From: Symbiobacterium sp040797425
GTDB taxonomy: Bacteria > Bacillota > Sulfobacillia > Symbiobacteriales > Symbiobacteriaceae
Assembly (NCBI RefSeq): GCF_040797425.1
Contig: NZ_JBFNEH010000027.1
Coordinates: 1 to 51,160 of the forward strand
Direction of reading: 5' to 3'
Length of the DNA stretch: 51,160 nucleotides
Below the pieces are notes generated by a model. The model saw only the letters and a program-made list of their open reading frames with translations, made no database searches and had not been told where the DNA came from. Made by a program: the position numbers and the translations under genes. Positions 24,927 to 32,432 of the stretch are shown piece by piece; within the stretch, counting starts at the first letter, position 1; each line of letters begins with the position of its first letter.

Positions 24927-26114
24927 TCACCGCTGGGCGACCCGCCCGAGGTAGCCCCGGTAGTTCCGCAGGGCCTCATCCAGCGAGTCGCCGCCGAACT
25001 TCTCCGCCACGAAGCGGGCCAGCTCGAACGCCGTGACGCACTCCGCGATCACCGCCGCCGCGGGCACGGCGCACGTGTCCGAGCGCTCGATGCCCGCCAC
25101 CGCCTCGACGTGGGTGTCGATCTCCACCGACCGCAGTGGCTTGTAGAGCGTGGCAATCGGCTTGAAGGCCACCCGGACCACCAGGTCCATGCCGTTGGTC
25201 ATGCCCCCCTCCAGACCGCCTGCGCGGTTGGAGTGGCGGAAGTATCCCCGCCCGGGGCTCCAGCCGATCTCGTCGTGCACCTGCGAACCCCGGCGGCGGG
25301 CGGCGGCAAAGCCGTCGCCGATCTCGACGCCCTTGGCAGCCTGGATGGAGAGCAACGCCGCACCCAGGGCCCCGTCGAGCCGCCGGTCGTAGTGGACGTG
25401 GCTTCCCAGCCCCGGCGGCAGGCCGGTGGCGACCACCTCGACCACGCCGCCCAGGGAATCGCCGTCCCTCCTGGCGGCGTCGATCTCGGCCACCATGCGG
25501 GCCGAGGCCTCCGGGTCGGCGCACCGCACCGGGCTTGCCTCCGCCCGGGCCACCAGTTCGTCCAGCGGCAGGCCCTCGGTGCCAGCTGCCTCCACGGGCC
25601 CGATGGAGCGTACGTGGCCCGCCACCCGGATACCGAAGGGCGCCAGGAACTGCTTCGCCAGGGAGCCGGCCGCCACCCGCGCGGCGGTCTCCCGGGCCGA
25701 CGCCCGCTCCAGCACGTTGCGCAGGTCGGCGTGGTCGTACTTGAGCGCCCCGGCCAGGTCTGCGTGGCCCGGCCGGGGGCGGGTGCGCACCTTCTGGGCC
25801 GCCCGCACATCAGAGTACGCCTCCACCGGCGTGGGCGACATGACCTCCGTCCAGTTCGCCCAGTCCCGGTTCGGCACCAGCAACGCCACCGGGCTGCCCA
25901 GGGTCCGGCCGTGGCGGATGCCCGACAGCACCTCCACCCGGTCCTGCTCGATCTTCATCCGGCCGCCCCGTCCGTAACCGGACTGGCGCCGGGCCAGGTC
26001 CCGGTCGATCGCGGTCAGGTCCACCGGCACGCCCGCAGGAAGTCCTTCCACAATGGTGACCAGGGCGCGCCCGTGCGACTCTCCCGCCGTCAGGTAACGC
26101 AGCATATCGGGCAC
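24927..26114 (-). CDS. aroC: Chorismate synthase
   Basis: 395 residues, typical of Firmicute AroC. The N-terminal LTAGESHGRALVTIVEGLPAG, the RRQSGYGRGGRM motif and the RSNRAGGLEGGMTNGMDLVVR-like segment (RHSNRAGGLEGGMTNG) are characteristic. It removes phosphate from EPSP to give chorismate and needs reduced FMN. It is followed by aroK and preceded by the short prepilin peptidase gene. Confidence 0.96.
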   Translation of the reverse strand: MPDMLRYLTAGESHGRALVTIVEGLPAGVPVDLTAIDRDLARRQSGYGRGGRMKIEQDRVEVLSGIRHGRTLGSPVALLVPNRDWANWTEVMSPTPVEAYSDVRAAQKVRTRPRPGHADLAGALKYDHADLRNVLERASARETAARVAAGSLAKQFLAPFGIRVAGHVRSIGPVEAAGTEGLPLDELVARAEASPVRCADPEASARMVAEIDAARRDGDSLGGVVEVVATGLPPGLGSHVHYDRRLDGALGAALLSIQAAKGVEIGDGFAAARRRGSQVHDEIGWSPGRGYFRHSNRAGGLEGGMTNGMDLVVRVAFKPIATLYKPLRSVEIDTHVEAVAGIERSDTCAVPAAAVIAECVTAFELARFVAEKFGGDSLDEALRNYRGYLGRVAQR

Positions 26115-26177
26115 GCCCCTTTCTCTCTGTCCGCGTCTTTCCCATCCGGTTCCCCGGCGCAGGGAGAGCGCAGCACC

Positions 26178-26834
26178 TCAACCGGCGTACCAGGCCCAGA
26201 TCTGGCTGCCCCACAGCAGGGTTACCAGCCCGCCCAGGGCGAGGAACGGCCCGAACGGCAGGTGCCCCTTGCGCCCGACCTTGCCCGTGGCCAGCAGCAC
26301 GCCGGCCACCAGCCCGCCCAGCACGAAGGCGAAGAACAGGGCCATGGCCACCCACTTCAGGCCCAGGAAGAGGCCCATCACCAGGGCGAGCTTCACGTCA
26401 CCCATCCCCATGCCGCCGGGCACCAGGACGGCCAGCAGGTAGAAGAAGGCGAAGGCCGCCGCACCCCCGCCCAGCGCGGAGAGCCACGACTTGTCGCCGT
26501 AGGGCGCCAGCAGCATCACCAGGAGCCAGGCCACCAGGCCGAACAGGACCAGCTCGTTGGGGATGATGCGGTCCTGCAGGTCGACGAAGGCGGCCACCAG
26601 GAGGATGGCAACGAACAGCAGCTGGTGCCAGAAGTACGGCGTGAGGGGGTGCGTCAGGCCCAGCAGCGCCACGGCCAGCCCGGTCACGCCGACCAGGGCC
26701 CACCCGGCCCACGGCGGTGCCGGCTGGGGAAGCCAGCGGACGGAGAGCCGGGCCCCCAGGTATCCGAGCACTCCGCCGAGGCCCGCGCCGACGGCTCCGC
26801 CCAGCGCCGGCGCCAGCGTCGCCGCGCCGCTCAT
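26178..26834 (-). CDS. Short A24 prepilin peptidase
   Basis: 218 residues from ATG 26834, overlapping the aroE stop by 4 bases. It is a polytopic membrane protein. The two catalytic aspartates of the A24 family are visible in AAFVDLQDRIIPNELVL and GGMGMGDVKLALVMG (the GxGD motif). The usual N-terminal part with the two CxxC pairs and N-methylation function is missing, so it may cleave prepilin-like leaders without methylating. Its location inside an aromatic biosynthesis operon is odd; no pilin gene is in the window. Confidence 0.82.
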   Translation of the reverse strand: MSGAATLAPALGGAVGAGLGGVLGYLGARLSVRWLPQPAPPWAGWALVGVTGLAVALLGLTHPLTPYFWHQLLFVAILLVAAFVDLQDRIIPNELVLFGLVAWLLVMLLAPYGDKSWLSALGGGAAAFAFFYLLAVLVPGGMGMGDVKLALVMGLFLGLKWVAMALFFAFVLGGLVAGVLLATGKVGRKGHLPFGPFLALGGLVTLLWGSQIWAWYAG

Positions 26835-27715
26835 GACGCCGCCTCCAGGGCGGCCAGCGCCGCCGCCCGCATGACCTCCACCGGCCCCCTCCGGCCGAAC
26901 CAGTACTCCCAGGAGCACGCGCCCTGGTGCACCAGCATGGAAAGGCCGTTGATGGTGAGGAGCCCCCGCTCCCGCGCCTCCCGCAGCAGCCGGGTCTCCA
27001 GCGGCCGGTAGATCGTATCGTACACCACTGCGCCCGGGGGCAACAGGGAGACGTCGTCCAGGGGCGTGTGGTCGACATCGGGCGCCATCCCCACGGGCGT
27101 GCAGTTCACCACGAGTCCGGCCTCGGAGAGGGCCTCCCGCGCCTCCTGCGACCCCACGTCGGCCACGGCGGCCACCACAGGCTGGTGGGCGCGGGCCAGG
27201 TCGGCCAGCAGGAACTCGGCCCGGGCCCGGGTGCGGTTGATGATGGTGATCTTCGCCGCACCGGCCATCGCCAGGTGCAGCGCCACCGCCCGTGCGGCGC
27301 CGCCCGCGCCCAGGAGGACGACGTGGCGCCCGGCCACGCGGACGCCCCGCTCCTCCAGGCTGATGAGGAAGCCCCACCCGTCGGTGTTGTACCCGATCAG
27401 ACGGCCGCCCCGGTTGACGATGGTGTTGACCGCGCCGACCTGGCGGGCCGTGGGGGCGACCTCGTCCAAATAGGCCATGACGGCCTCTTTGTGGGGGATG
27501 GTGACGTTGACGCCCAGCAGCCCCAGCGTCCGGATGCCGGCCACGGCCTGGGCCAGCTGCTCCGGCGGCACGTCGAACGCGCCGTACATGGCGTACATCC
27601 CCTGTGCGACGAACGCCGCGTTGTGCATGGCGGGCGAGGCGGAGTGCCGGACGGGATGGCCCAGAACGCCCAGGATCCGCCCCGGCCCCAGGTTAGCCGA
27701 CCGACCCTGCGTCAA
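26831..27715 (-). CDS. aroE: Shikimate dehydrogenase
   Basis: About 294 residues. Substrate motif VLGHPVRHSASPAMHN, catalytic NVTIPHKEAV, the NTDGWGF stretch and the NADP loop LLGAGGAARAVALHL are present, as is the C-terminal LVHQGACSWEYWFG. It reduces dehydroshikimate to shikimate. The start is uncertain: TTG 27715 has AAAGGGGGG 6 bases upstream, while GTG 27748 has no evident site. It is coupled to the peptidase gene downstream. Confidence 0.95.
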   Translation of the reverse strand: MTQGRSANLGPGRILGVLGHPVRHSASPAMHNAAFVAQGMYAMYGAFDVPPEQLAQAVAGIRTLGLLGVNVTIPHKEAVMAYLDEVAPTARQVGAVNTIVNRGGRLIGYNTDGWGFLISLEERGVRVAGRHVVLLGAGGAARAVALHLAMAGAAKITIINRTRARAEFLLADLARAHQPVVAAVADVGSQEAREALSEAGLVVNCTPVGMAPDVDHTPLDDVSLLPPGAVVYDTIYRPLETRLLREARERGLLTINGLSMLVHQGACSWEYWFGRRGPVEVMRAAALAALEAAS

Positions 27716-27752
27716 CTCCGACCCCCCTTTCTCCGGCCCAGCCGACACAGCG

Positions 27753-28262
27753 CTACTTCTCGGCCTGCACGCCCTGCCGCTGGAGGTAGCTCAGTACACG
27801 TCGCTCGATGATCCGCACCAGCCGGGTGCCGATGAACTCGTAGCGGTCGATGGGCACCACGAGGATGGTGTACGCTCCGGCCCGGTTGCCGCCGAGGATG
27901 TCGGTGAAGAGCTGGTCGCCCACCACCACGGTCTCCCGGGGCTCCACACCCAGCAGGCGCATCGCGTCGACGAACCCCTTCACCCGGGGCTTGATGGCGT
28001 GGCAGATGCACGGAACCCCCGCCCGGGCAGCGAACTCACGCACCCGCATGCCGCCGTTGTTGGAGACGATGCACAGCTTCATGCCGTGCGCCCGCACCTC
28101 TTCCAGCCACTCGAGCAGGGCCGGGCTCGGTACGGAATCGTCCCACCGCGCCAGGGTGTTGTCGAGGTCCAGCAGGAGCGCCCGCTTGCCCATCCGGCGC
28201 AGCTTGTCCAGGTCAATCTCGAATATGGACTTGCGGTACTCGGCAGGTCGCAGGCGCCGCAA
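27753..28262 (-). CDS. yqeG: YqeG family HAD-type phosphatase
   Basis: 169 residues. HAD motif I is LLLDLDNTLARWDD, motif II is CIVSNNG, and the last motif is VVVGDQLFTDILGGNRAG. RRLRPAEYRKSIFEIDLDKL at the start is typical of YqeG. B. subtilis YqeG is in the same subfamily; a close plant and cyanobacterial relative dephosphorylates phosphatidylglycerol phosphate, so a lipid phosphatase role is possible but not shown by the sequence. It is first in the aro cluster, 5 bp before the longest aroE frame. Confidence 0.9.
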   Translation of the reverse strand: MRRLRPAEYRKSIFEIDLDKLRRMGKRALLLDLDNTLARWDDSVPSPALLEWLEEVRAHGMKLCIVSNNGGMRVREFAARAGVPCICHAIKPRVKGFVDAMRLLGVEPRETVVVGDQLFTDILGGNRAGAYTILVVPIDRYEFIGTRLVRIIERRVLSYLQRQGVQAEK

Positions 28263-28316
28263 CGGCTACACCTCCAGGCTCAGGGGAACATTTTACCACA
28301 GGTGTAACCATCCGGG

Positions 28317-28580
28317 CTAGGGGGCGGCGGCGCCGGCCGAGCCTGCCGCTTCCGGCTGCCGCAGGATGCTGTCGACCGGGCCCACGGACCAGCCGTCGCC
28401 GTCCCGGACCCAGGTCTGCCGCACCACGCCGCTGACGACCCGCCCGTCCTGGAACTCCAGCCGTTCCCACACCAAGGCTGTGCCCTCGCGCCGGTACCAG
28501 GTCAGGAGCAGCGCGTCGTACCGGGTGAGCCCCGCCCGGCAATGGCTGCGAGGATCTTGCGCAGACGAATGGTGTGTCAC
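28317..28580 (-). CDS. Small hypothetical protein
   Basis: 87 residues from a GTG with a weak ribosome binding site. The middle, WYRREGTALVWERLEFQDGRVVSGVVRQTWVRDGDGWSV compositionally, reads like a beta-sheet domain with regular alternation, and the C-terminus is Ala/Gly-rich. It resembles the end of a larger secreted or SnoaL-like protein, so it may be a fragment. I recognise no family. It lies 55 bp upstream of yqeG on the same strand. Confidence 0.35.
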   Translation of the reverse strand: MTHHSSAQDPRSHCRAGLTRYDALLLTWYRREGTALVWERLEFQDGRVVSGVVRQTWVRDGDGWSVGPVDSILRQPEAAGSAGAAAP

Positions 28581-28647
28581 CCCAGTCTGGCTCGTATATA
28601 TGTGATTAATCCTAGCATAACCTTCTTAGTACGAAAGGAGTATTTGG

Positions 28648-28782
28648 TTGCAAAAACTTCCCAATCCCACGCAATGGCGCACGGTGGGGCCCGACGCCCA
28701 CCGGACCTTCGCACCGCCGTGGCCCTTTCCGCCTCCTGGACCCCCCAGGCGGTGCGCTGCCCCGGCGCGCTCGCGGCGCTGA
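28648..28782 (+). CDS. Possible small proline-rich protein
   Basis: 44 residues from TTG 28648; AAAGGAG stands 7 bases upstream, and CATAACCT (28616-28623) sits at promoter distance within an AT-rich patch. The peptide starts LQKLPNPTQW and is rich in Pro, Arg and Trp. There is no homologue I recognise. It is supported only by the start signals and could be chance. Confidence 0.25.
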   Translation: MQKLPNPTQWRTVGPDAHRTFAPPWPFPPPGPPRRCAAPARSRR

Positions 28783-28841
28783 CCCGCCGCTCCCGCCGGC
28801 CCGTCCAACCCCAGCGCTCGCCCATGGGTGCCCCAGGACGC

Positions 28842-28874
28842 GACAAAGGCCCGGCGCAACCTACCTCCGGGCCT
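28842..28874 (-). terminator. Terminator after sigK
   Basis: Stem AGGCCCGG (28847-28854) and CCGGGCCT (28867-28874) in plus orientation; on the minus strand TTTGTCG follows. It stands 10 bp past the sigK stop. Confidence 0.75.
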
Positions 28875-28883
28875 GGTCAGGAT

Positions 28884-29594
28884 CTAGCTTTCGTACCCCT
28901 CTTCAAACAGCTCACGGCAGAGTTTCATCACCGCCCGCTTCTCAATCCGGCTCACGTAGCTCCGCGAGATGCCCAGCATCCGGGCGATCTCCCGCTGGGT
29001 CTTGCGGGCGCCGCCGGATATACCGTAGCGCAGTTCCAGAACCTGGCGCTCCTTCCCCCCGAGCTTCTTCAGCTTCTCCCGCAGCTTCGACTCGTCCAGC
29101 CGCTTGCCCACCAGCTCGGGCACGACGTCGGGGTCTGACCCGAGCACGTCGATCAGGGTGATCTCGTTTCCCTCCCGATCGACGCCGATGGGGTCGTAGA
29201 GCGAGACCTCGCCCCGCACCCGCTTGAGGCTGCGGAGGTGCATGAGGATCTCGTTTTCAATACAGCGCGCCGCATATGTAGCCAGTCTCGTGCCCTTGTC
29301 GGGCTTGTAGGTGCCAATGGCCTTGATGAGGCCCACGGTGCCGATGGAGATGAGATCGTCCACGTCCTCGCCGGTGTTGTCGAACTTCTTCACAATATGG
29401 GCGACGAGCCGGAGGTTGCGCTCGATCAGCACGGCCCGGGCCTCCTCGTCGCCGTTCTGCAGCCGGGACAGGTACTTGGCCTCCTCTTCCTCGTTCAGGG
29501 GCTGCGGAAACGTGCTGTTGTTGGCCACGAACCCGGCCAGCAGCAGCATGCTGCGGACGATGGCGGCCGCTAGGGGCTCCAGCATGGAGAGCAC
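28884..29594 (-). CDS. sigK: RNA polymerase sporulation sigma factor SigK
   Basis: 236 residues in one piece, so there is no skin-type intervening element. It has the short N-terminal pro-sequence with the hydrophobic stretch MLLLAGFVANNSTFPQPL, region 2 (RNLRLVAHIVKKFDNTGEDVDDLISIGTVGLIKAI) and region 4 with GISRSYVSRIEKRAV. SigK directs late mother-cell transcription in sporulation after its pro-sequence is removed. The GTG start has GGAGGGGAGGG upstream. A CATAGGCTA box upstream suggests transcription by SigK or SigE. Confidence 0.96.
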   Translation of the reverse strand: MLSMLEPLAAAIVRSMLLLAGFVANNSTFPQPLNEEEEAKYLSRLQNGDEEARAVLIERNLRLVAHIVKKFDNTGEDVDDLISIGTVGLIKAIGTYKPDKGTRLATYAARCIENEILMHLRSLKRVRGEVSLYDPIGVDREGNEITLIDVLGSDPDVVPELVGKRLDESKLREKLKKLGGKERQVLELRYGISGGARKTQREIARMLGISRSYVSRIEKRAVMKLCRELFEEGYES

Positions 29595-29620
29595 CGCGAT
29601 CCCTCCCCTCCTGTGGGGGA

Positions 29621-29648
29621 TAGCCTATGCGCCCGCGGCTTGACCGGT
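29621..29648 (-). promoter_or_regulatory. Sporulation sigma-type promoter candidate of sigK
   Basis: On the minus strand ACC (29648-29646), 16 bases, then CATAGGCTA (29629-29621). This is a full match to the sigma-K pattern AC-N16/17-CATANNNTA, as expected for autoregulation known from B. subtilis. The GTG start is 27 bp downstream. Confidence 0.6.
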
Positions 29649-30481
29649 TCCTCCGGCGCCGGCTCAGGCCGCCGCGTTCTGGCATCCCCCTGTCACCGGG
29701 TCGGAGGGGGGAGCAGCCCGAGGACAGTCCTTCCGGCCTTGCCGAACTGCAGGAATGGTTGAGGGGGAAGGCCCTGCCTGCCCTGCGGCTGCGGGTGGAA
29801 CCCACGGACCTCGAAAGCCTGAGTCCCGTGGAAAGCCACCTCGGGGGGCCGCCCTTCTGGCCGGAGGACGAGCCCTGGCCGGTGTGCGGGCAGTGCGACC
29901 GTCCCCTGACCTTCGTCGGCCAGGTCCGGCTCGACGGCGAGGGAGCTCCGCGAGTGGGCCGGGCGAAGCTGCTCACGTTCCACTACTGCTTCCACTGCCT
30001 CCCCTGCGATGCGGACGAGGCGTCCGCGTACCGCCTGCGCCTGTATGACGACATCGACGCAGTCAGGCAGTCGCAACGCCCCCGCCCCGATGCCGACGAT
30101 CCTGACCATACCCGATGGGCTCCCGTGCCGTGCCGGATCACCTTCGAACCGGTGCGTTCCGTGCCGCACTGGTACGATGCCGAACCGGAACTCGCCGGCC
30201 TCGATCGGGGTGCCGACCCATGGGAGACGTACCTCGCTGCCGCCCGGGCCGTCGCACCCGCTCCCAACGTGGAGAGCAGGCTGGGCGGGTACCCCGACTG
30301 GGTCCAGCGCTCGGACTGGCCCTCGTGCCCGGAATGCGGCCGGCGAATGCACCTGATCTGGCAGCTGGACTCGGAGCCGGAGGCCAGGATCATGTGGGGC
30401 GACACCGGGCGGGTCTACGTCTTCGCCTGTCCGCTGTCCTGCAGCGAACACGCCCTGGCGCTGGTGATGCAGTGCTGCTAG
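29627..30481 (+). CDS. DUF1963 (YwqG-like) protein
   Basis: 284 residues. SHLGGPPFWPEDEPWPVC, LTFVGQVRLDG, VESRLGGYPDWVQ and MHLIWQLDSE match the DUF1963/YwqG fold, a beta-rich protein of unknown function. CGQC, YCFHCLPC and CPECG cysteine pairs suggest bound zinc, an addition seen in some members. The start overlaps the sigK promoter region; no strong ribosome binding site is visible at 29627, so a later start is possible. A terminator follows at 30491. Confidence 0.75.
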   Translation: MRPRLDRFLRRRLRPPRSGIPLSPGRRGEQPEDSPSGLAELQEWLRGKALPALRLRVEPTDLESLSPVESHLGGPPFWPEDEPWPVCGQCDRPLTFVGQVRLDGEGAPRVGRAKLLTFHYCFHCLPCDADEASAYRLRLYDDIDAVRQSQRPRPDADDPDHTRWAPVPCRITFEPVRSVPHWYDAEPELAGLDRGADPWETYLAAARAVAPAPNVESRLGGYPDWVQRSDWPSCPECGRRMHLIWQLDSEPEARIMWGDTGRVYVFACPLSCSEHALALVMQCC

Positions 30482-30490
30482 GAAGCCGGA

Positions 30491-30530
30491 AGCCCCGCCG
30501 CCACAACAAGGCGACGGGGCTGTTCCTTTG
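30491..30530 (+). terminator. Terminator after the DUF1963 gene
   Basis: Stem AGCCCCGCCGCC (30491-30502) with GGCGACGGGGCT (30510-30521), one mismatch, loop of 7, then GTTCCTTT. It lies between convergent genes. Confidence 0.75.
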
Positions 30531-30541
30531 CCACTCGCTCC

Positions 30542-31258
30542 TCACGACACGCCCGCCGGCGGGTTCAGCAGGTCGCGCGGGGTGATGATACCCAGCAACT
30601 CCTCGTCCTCACGGCCGCTTTCCGTGATCAGGATGGCCTCCAGCGACGCGCTGCGCTTCCCCCTCGCCGGCGAGAACAGTTCCACCGCGTCGTACCAGGT
30701 GGCATCCCGGGCCACGAACGCAACGCGCCGCCCTCCGTACTCGTCGTGCCGCAGGACGTCGCCCACCGTGACCCCGCCGAAGTCGATGCCACCGTTCTGC
30801 ACCGAGTCGGCCAGCCACTGGGCCACGCAGCGGGAGGTGAGCAGCCCTGCGAACCGGCGGTCCCGGAAGACGGGGAACTGGGTGTAGTGGTACTTGCGGA
30901 TCCACCGCAGGGGTTTCTGAATGGGGTCGTCCCACCCCAGCCGCCGGACCTCCCGCTGGAAGAGCGGGTAGACCCGCGGCGGATCGATGATGATATCGGC
31001 CAGCCGCTCGATGGCCTCGACCACCTCCGGGCGGGGGTCGGCGATGATGCGGGCGGGGAACTCCCTGTCGTGCACGATGGCGTTGCGCAGTGCGCCGAAC
31101 TCCTTCAAGTCGTCGGCGTAGCGCCGGACCACGCTGTAGCGCTTGGCCGCCTGGTCTACCACGCTGGCGAAGCCGAAGCGGGAGCGGTCGATGTCCAGCA
31201 GGCTGCGCAGGTGGTCGTCGATGCGGTTGTATGCCCGTAGGAACCTTTCAGCCGTCAC
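30542..31258 (-). CDS. CBS-domain protein with a HEPN-like N-terminus
   Basis: 238 residues. The C-terminal half has two CBS-like stretches: LRWIRKYHYTQFPVFRDRRFAGLLTSRCVAQWL and EAILITESGREDEELLGIITPRDLL. The N-terminal half is helical (AYNRIDDHLRSLLDI, LKEFGALRNAIVHDR), and the RNxxxH-like RNAIVH recalls HEPN or DUF4145-type domains, sometimes RNases in defence systems; this match is tentative. CBS pairs sense adenosyl ligands. A nucleotide-gated regulator is one reading, but no partner gene is adjacent. Confidence 0.7.
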   Translation of the reverse strand: MTAERFLRAYNRIDDHLRSLLDIDRSRFGFASVVDQAAKRYSVVRRYADDLKEFGALRNAIVHDREFPARIIADPRPEVVEAIERLADIIIDPPRVYPLFQREVRRLGWDDPIQKPLRWIRKYHYTQFPVFRDRRFAGLLTSRCVAQWLADSVQNGGIDFGGVTVGDVLRHDEYGGRRVAFVARDATWYDAVELFSPARGKRSASLEAILITESGREDEELLGIITPRDLLNPPAGVS

Positions 31259-31338
31259 TGCGCCTCACCTCACCTGAGAGGTACGGCGCTCCAGGAAAGA
31301 ATTCCTACCGGGGTGGGTGGGCCGGGGCCGGCACCGGT

Positions 31339-31953
31339 TCACGGCCCGCCTGCCGTTGTGCGCACCTGCGCCATGAAGCCGTCTTCAGCGGTAACCGGGA
31401 ACCGCTCCGAAGCATACTCCCACTTGCTCTCGACGATCACCTGCCCATCGCGCAGGGCGAACCGCCAGGGTTCCGCGACGCCAATCCAGTTCCCAGACCC
31501 ATCGGTCACTGCGCGCAGGAACAGAACATAACGCCCGCCCGACGGCATCTCCTTGAACCCTCTGAACTCCGCGGGTTCCCCGCCCCTCGACGCCAGAGAA
31601 CTGGCCTCCGTAACCAGAATTGTGTCCGGCGCCGACCCTTTCAGGATTTCTTCGACCGCAAACTGGTAGTCGACCCCAGTGATCTCAAGGGACGGGTGAG
31701 GCTTTTCGGGATCCCAGGGGTCTCGGGCCAGATTGCGTGTGCCGGCCACCCCTTGTACGGTTCCGACGGCAATCAGCTCCGCCTGCTGCGCCAGTTCCTC
31801 CAGCGTCCCCAGCACAAGGTAGTCCCCCTCGGCGCCGGCAACTGCCGCAGGCTCGGGTCTGCCCCATGGAGGCGTCCGGCTCCATGCCGCGTAGCCCACG
31901 CACCCGATGACCAACACAGCCAGCGCCAACACAGCGGTAGCCCAGCGCTTCAC
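31339..31953 (-). CDS. Hypothetical exported protein
   Basis: About 204 residues from GTG 31953 (VKRWATAVLALAVLVIGCVG), with GGAGG 8 bases upstream. The N-terminal hydrophobic segment is a signal peptide or anchor; the cysteine near residue 18 in VIGC could be lipidated, though the lipobox is imperfect. The domain after about residue 45 (EELAQQAELIAVGTVQGV, VEEILKG, GGRYVLFLRAV) resembles secreted beta-barrel proteins seen in spore formers, without a named function. The leader carries a compact three-helix structure. Confidence 0.65.
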   Translation of the reverse strand: MKRWATAVLALAVLVIGCVGYAAWSRTPPWGRPEPAAVAGAEGDYLVLGTLEELAQQAELIAVGTVQGVAGTRNLARDPWDPEKPHPSLEITGVDYQFAVEEILKGSAPDTILVTEASSLASRGGEPAEFRGFKEMPSGGRYVLFLRAVTDGSGNWIGVAEPWRFALRDGQVIVESKWEYASERFPVTAEDGFMAQVRTTAGGP

Positions 31954-31984
31954 AGAACACCCCTCCGCGATCTCGGCAATCATA

Positions 31985-32045
31985 TTGCGACGCCGCTCCT
32001 ACGGGCGAAGTCCCGTGCCCGTGACTCCGCCGCGAGTCGTCGCAA
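31985..32045 (-). ncRNA. Structured leader candidate upstream of the exported protein gene
   Basis: On the minus strand TTGCGACG (32045-32038) pairs with CGTCGCAA (31992-31985), enclosing two further hairpins: ACTC/GAGT with loop GCGGCG, and ACGGG/CCCGT. This gives a three-way junction about 30 bp before the GTG start of the gene at 31953. It matches no riboswitch class I know. It is read only from base-pairing, so it may be chance in GC-rich DNA. Confidence 0.35.
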
Positions 32046-32142
32046 CATATCGACGGTGTTGTGCCCCGCAGGGGATTCAGCGAAGGCAACGATTTGCCGA
32101 GGTCGCGCACACCCGAGTGTGCCTCCGGCCAGACACACGCGA

Positions 32143-32182
32143 ACAGCGTGGCCACAGGAAGCGTCCTGTACGGCCACGCTGT
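32143..32182. repeat. Long inverted repeat (cruciform)
   Basis: Outer arms ACAGCGTGGCC (32143-32153) and GGCCACGCTGT (32172-32182), inner arms ACAGGA and TCCTGT with a 4-nt loop. No U tract follows on either strand. It could be the end of the EIIA transcript or a repeat-type element. Confidence 0.6.
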
Positions 32183-32204
32183 CTCCGCCGCCCCTTACAC
32201 TGCC

Positions 32205-32240
32205 CCTGGCGGCGCATCGGGCCTGTTCGCCTTCACTGGT
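32205..32240. repeat. Interspersed CGAACAGG element, inverted copy
   Basis: On the minus strand CACCAGTGAAGGCGAACAGG followed by CCCGATGCGCCGCC, close to the copy at 75-112. Non-coding. Confidence 0.5.
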
Positions 32241-32356
32241 GCTGAGCAGCACCCTGTGCACATCGGGTCGCGGGTGGTCACGAGACCCGAAGCCAGTCGC
32301 CGCAAGGCAATGCCGGAACGTGGCTCACAGCCCGGGCAAGGCCCCGGCGCCCGTGA

Positions 32357-32432
32357 GCACCACTCAACCCGAACAGGCAGGATGGGCCCGAGCAGCGCCA
32401 GCCAACCCGAACAGGCCCCATGGGGCGGCGCG
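32357..32432. repeat. Two direct CGAACAGG elements, 38 bp apart
   Basis: CAACCCGAACAGGC occurs at 32365 and 32403, followed by AGGATGGG and CCCATGGGGCGG. They are direct repeats with a 38-bp step, just past the EIIA stop. Confidence 0.6.

Larger units (their letters stand above)
28581..28883. other. Region between the small minus-strand gene and sigK
   Basis: It contains an AT-rich patch (28590-28665), rare in this window, with a promoter-like CATAACCT and a short plus-strand frame with a good ribosome binding site at 28648. The sigK terminator is at 28842-28874. A minus-strand frame covers most of the region but has no start signal. Confidence 0.45.
32046..32432. other. Intergenic region rich in inverted repeats and interspersed elements
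   Basis: No gene is seen. It contains a GCACAC/GTGTGC hairpin near 32107-32122, a long cruciform at 32143-32182 and three CGAACAGG elements (32222 inverted, 32370, 32408). It lies between the start of the exported-protein gene and the 3' end of the EIIA gene. Confidence 0.5.

Noticed and set aside
28577..28846. Minus-strand frame of 89 codons after sigK
   Set aside because: It crosses the sigK terminator and an AT-rich promoter-like patch, is Arg/Gly-rich and has no start signal.
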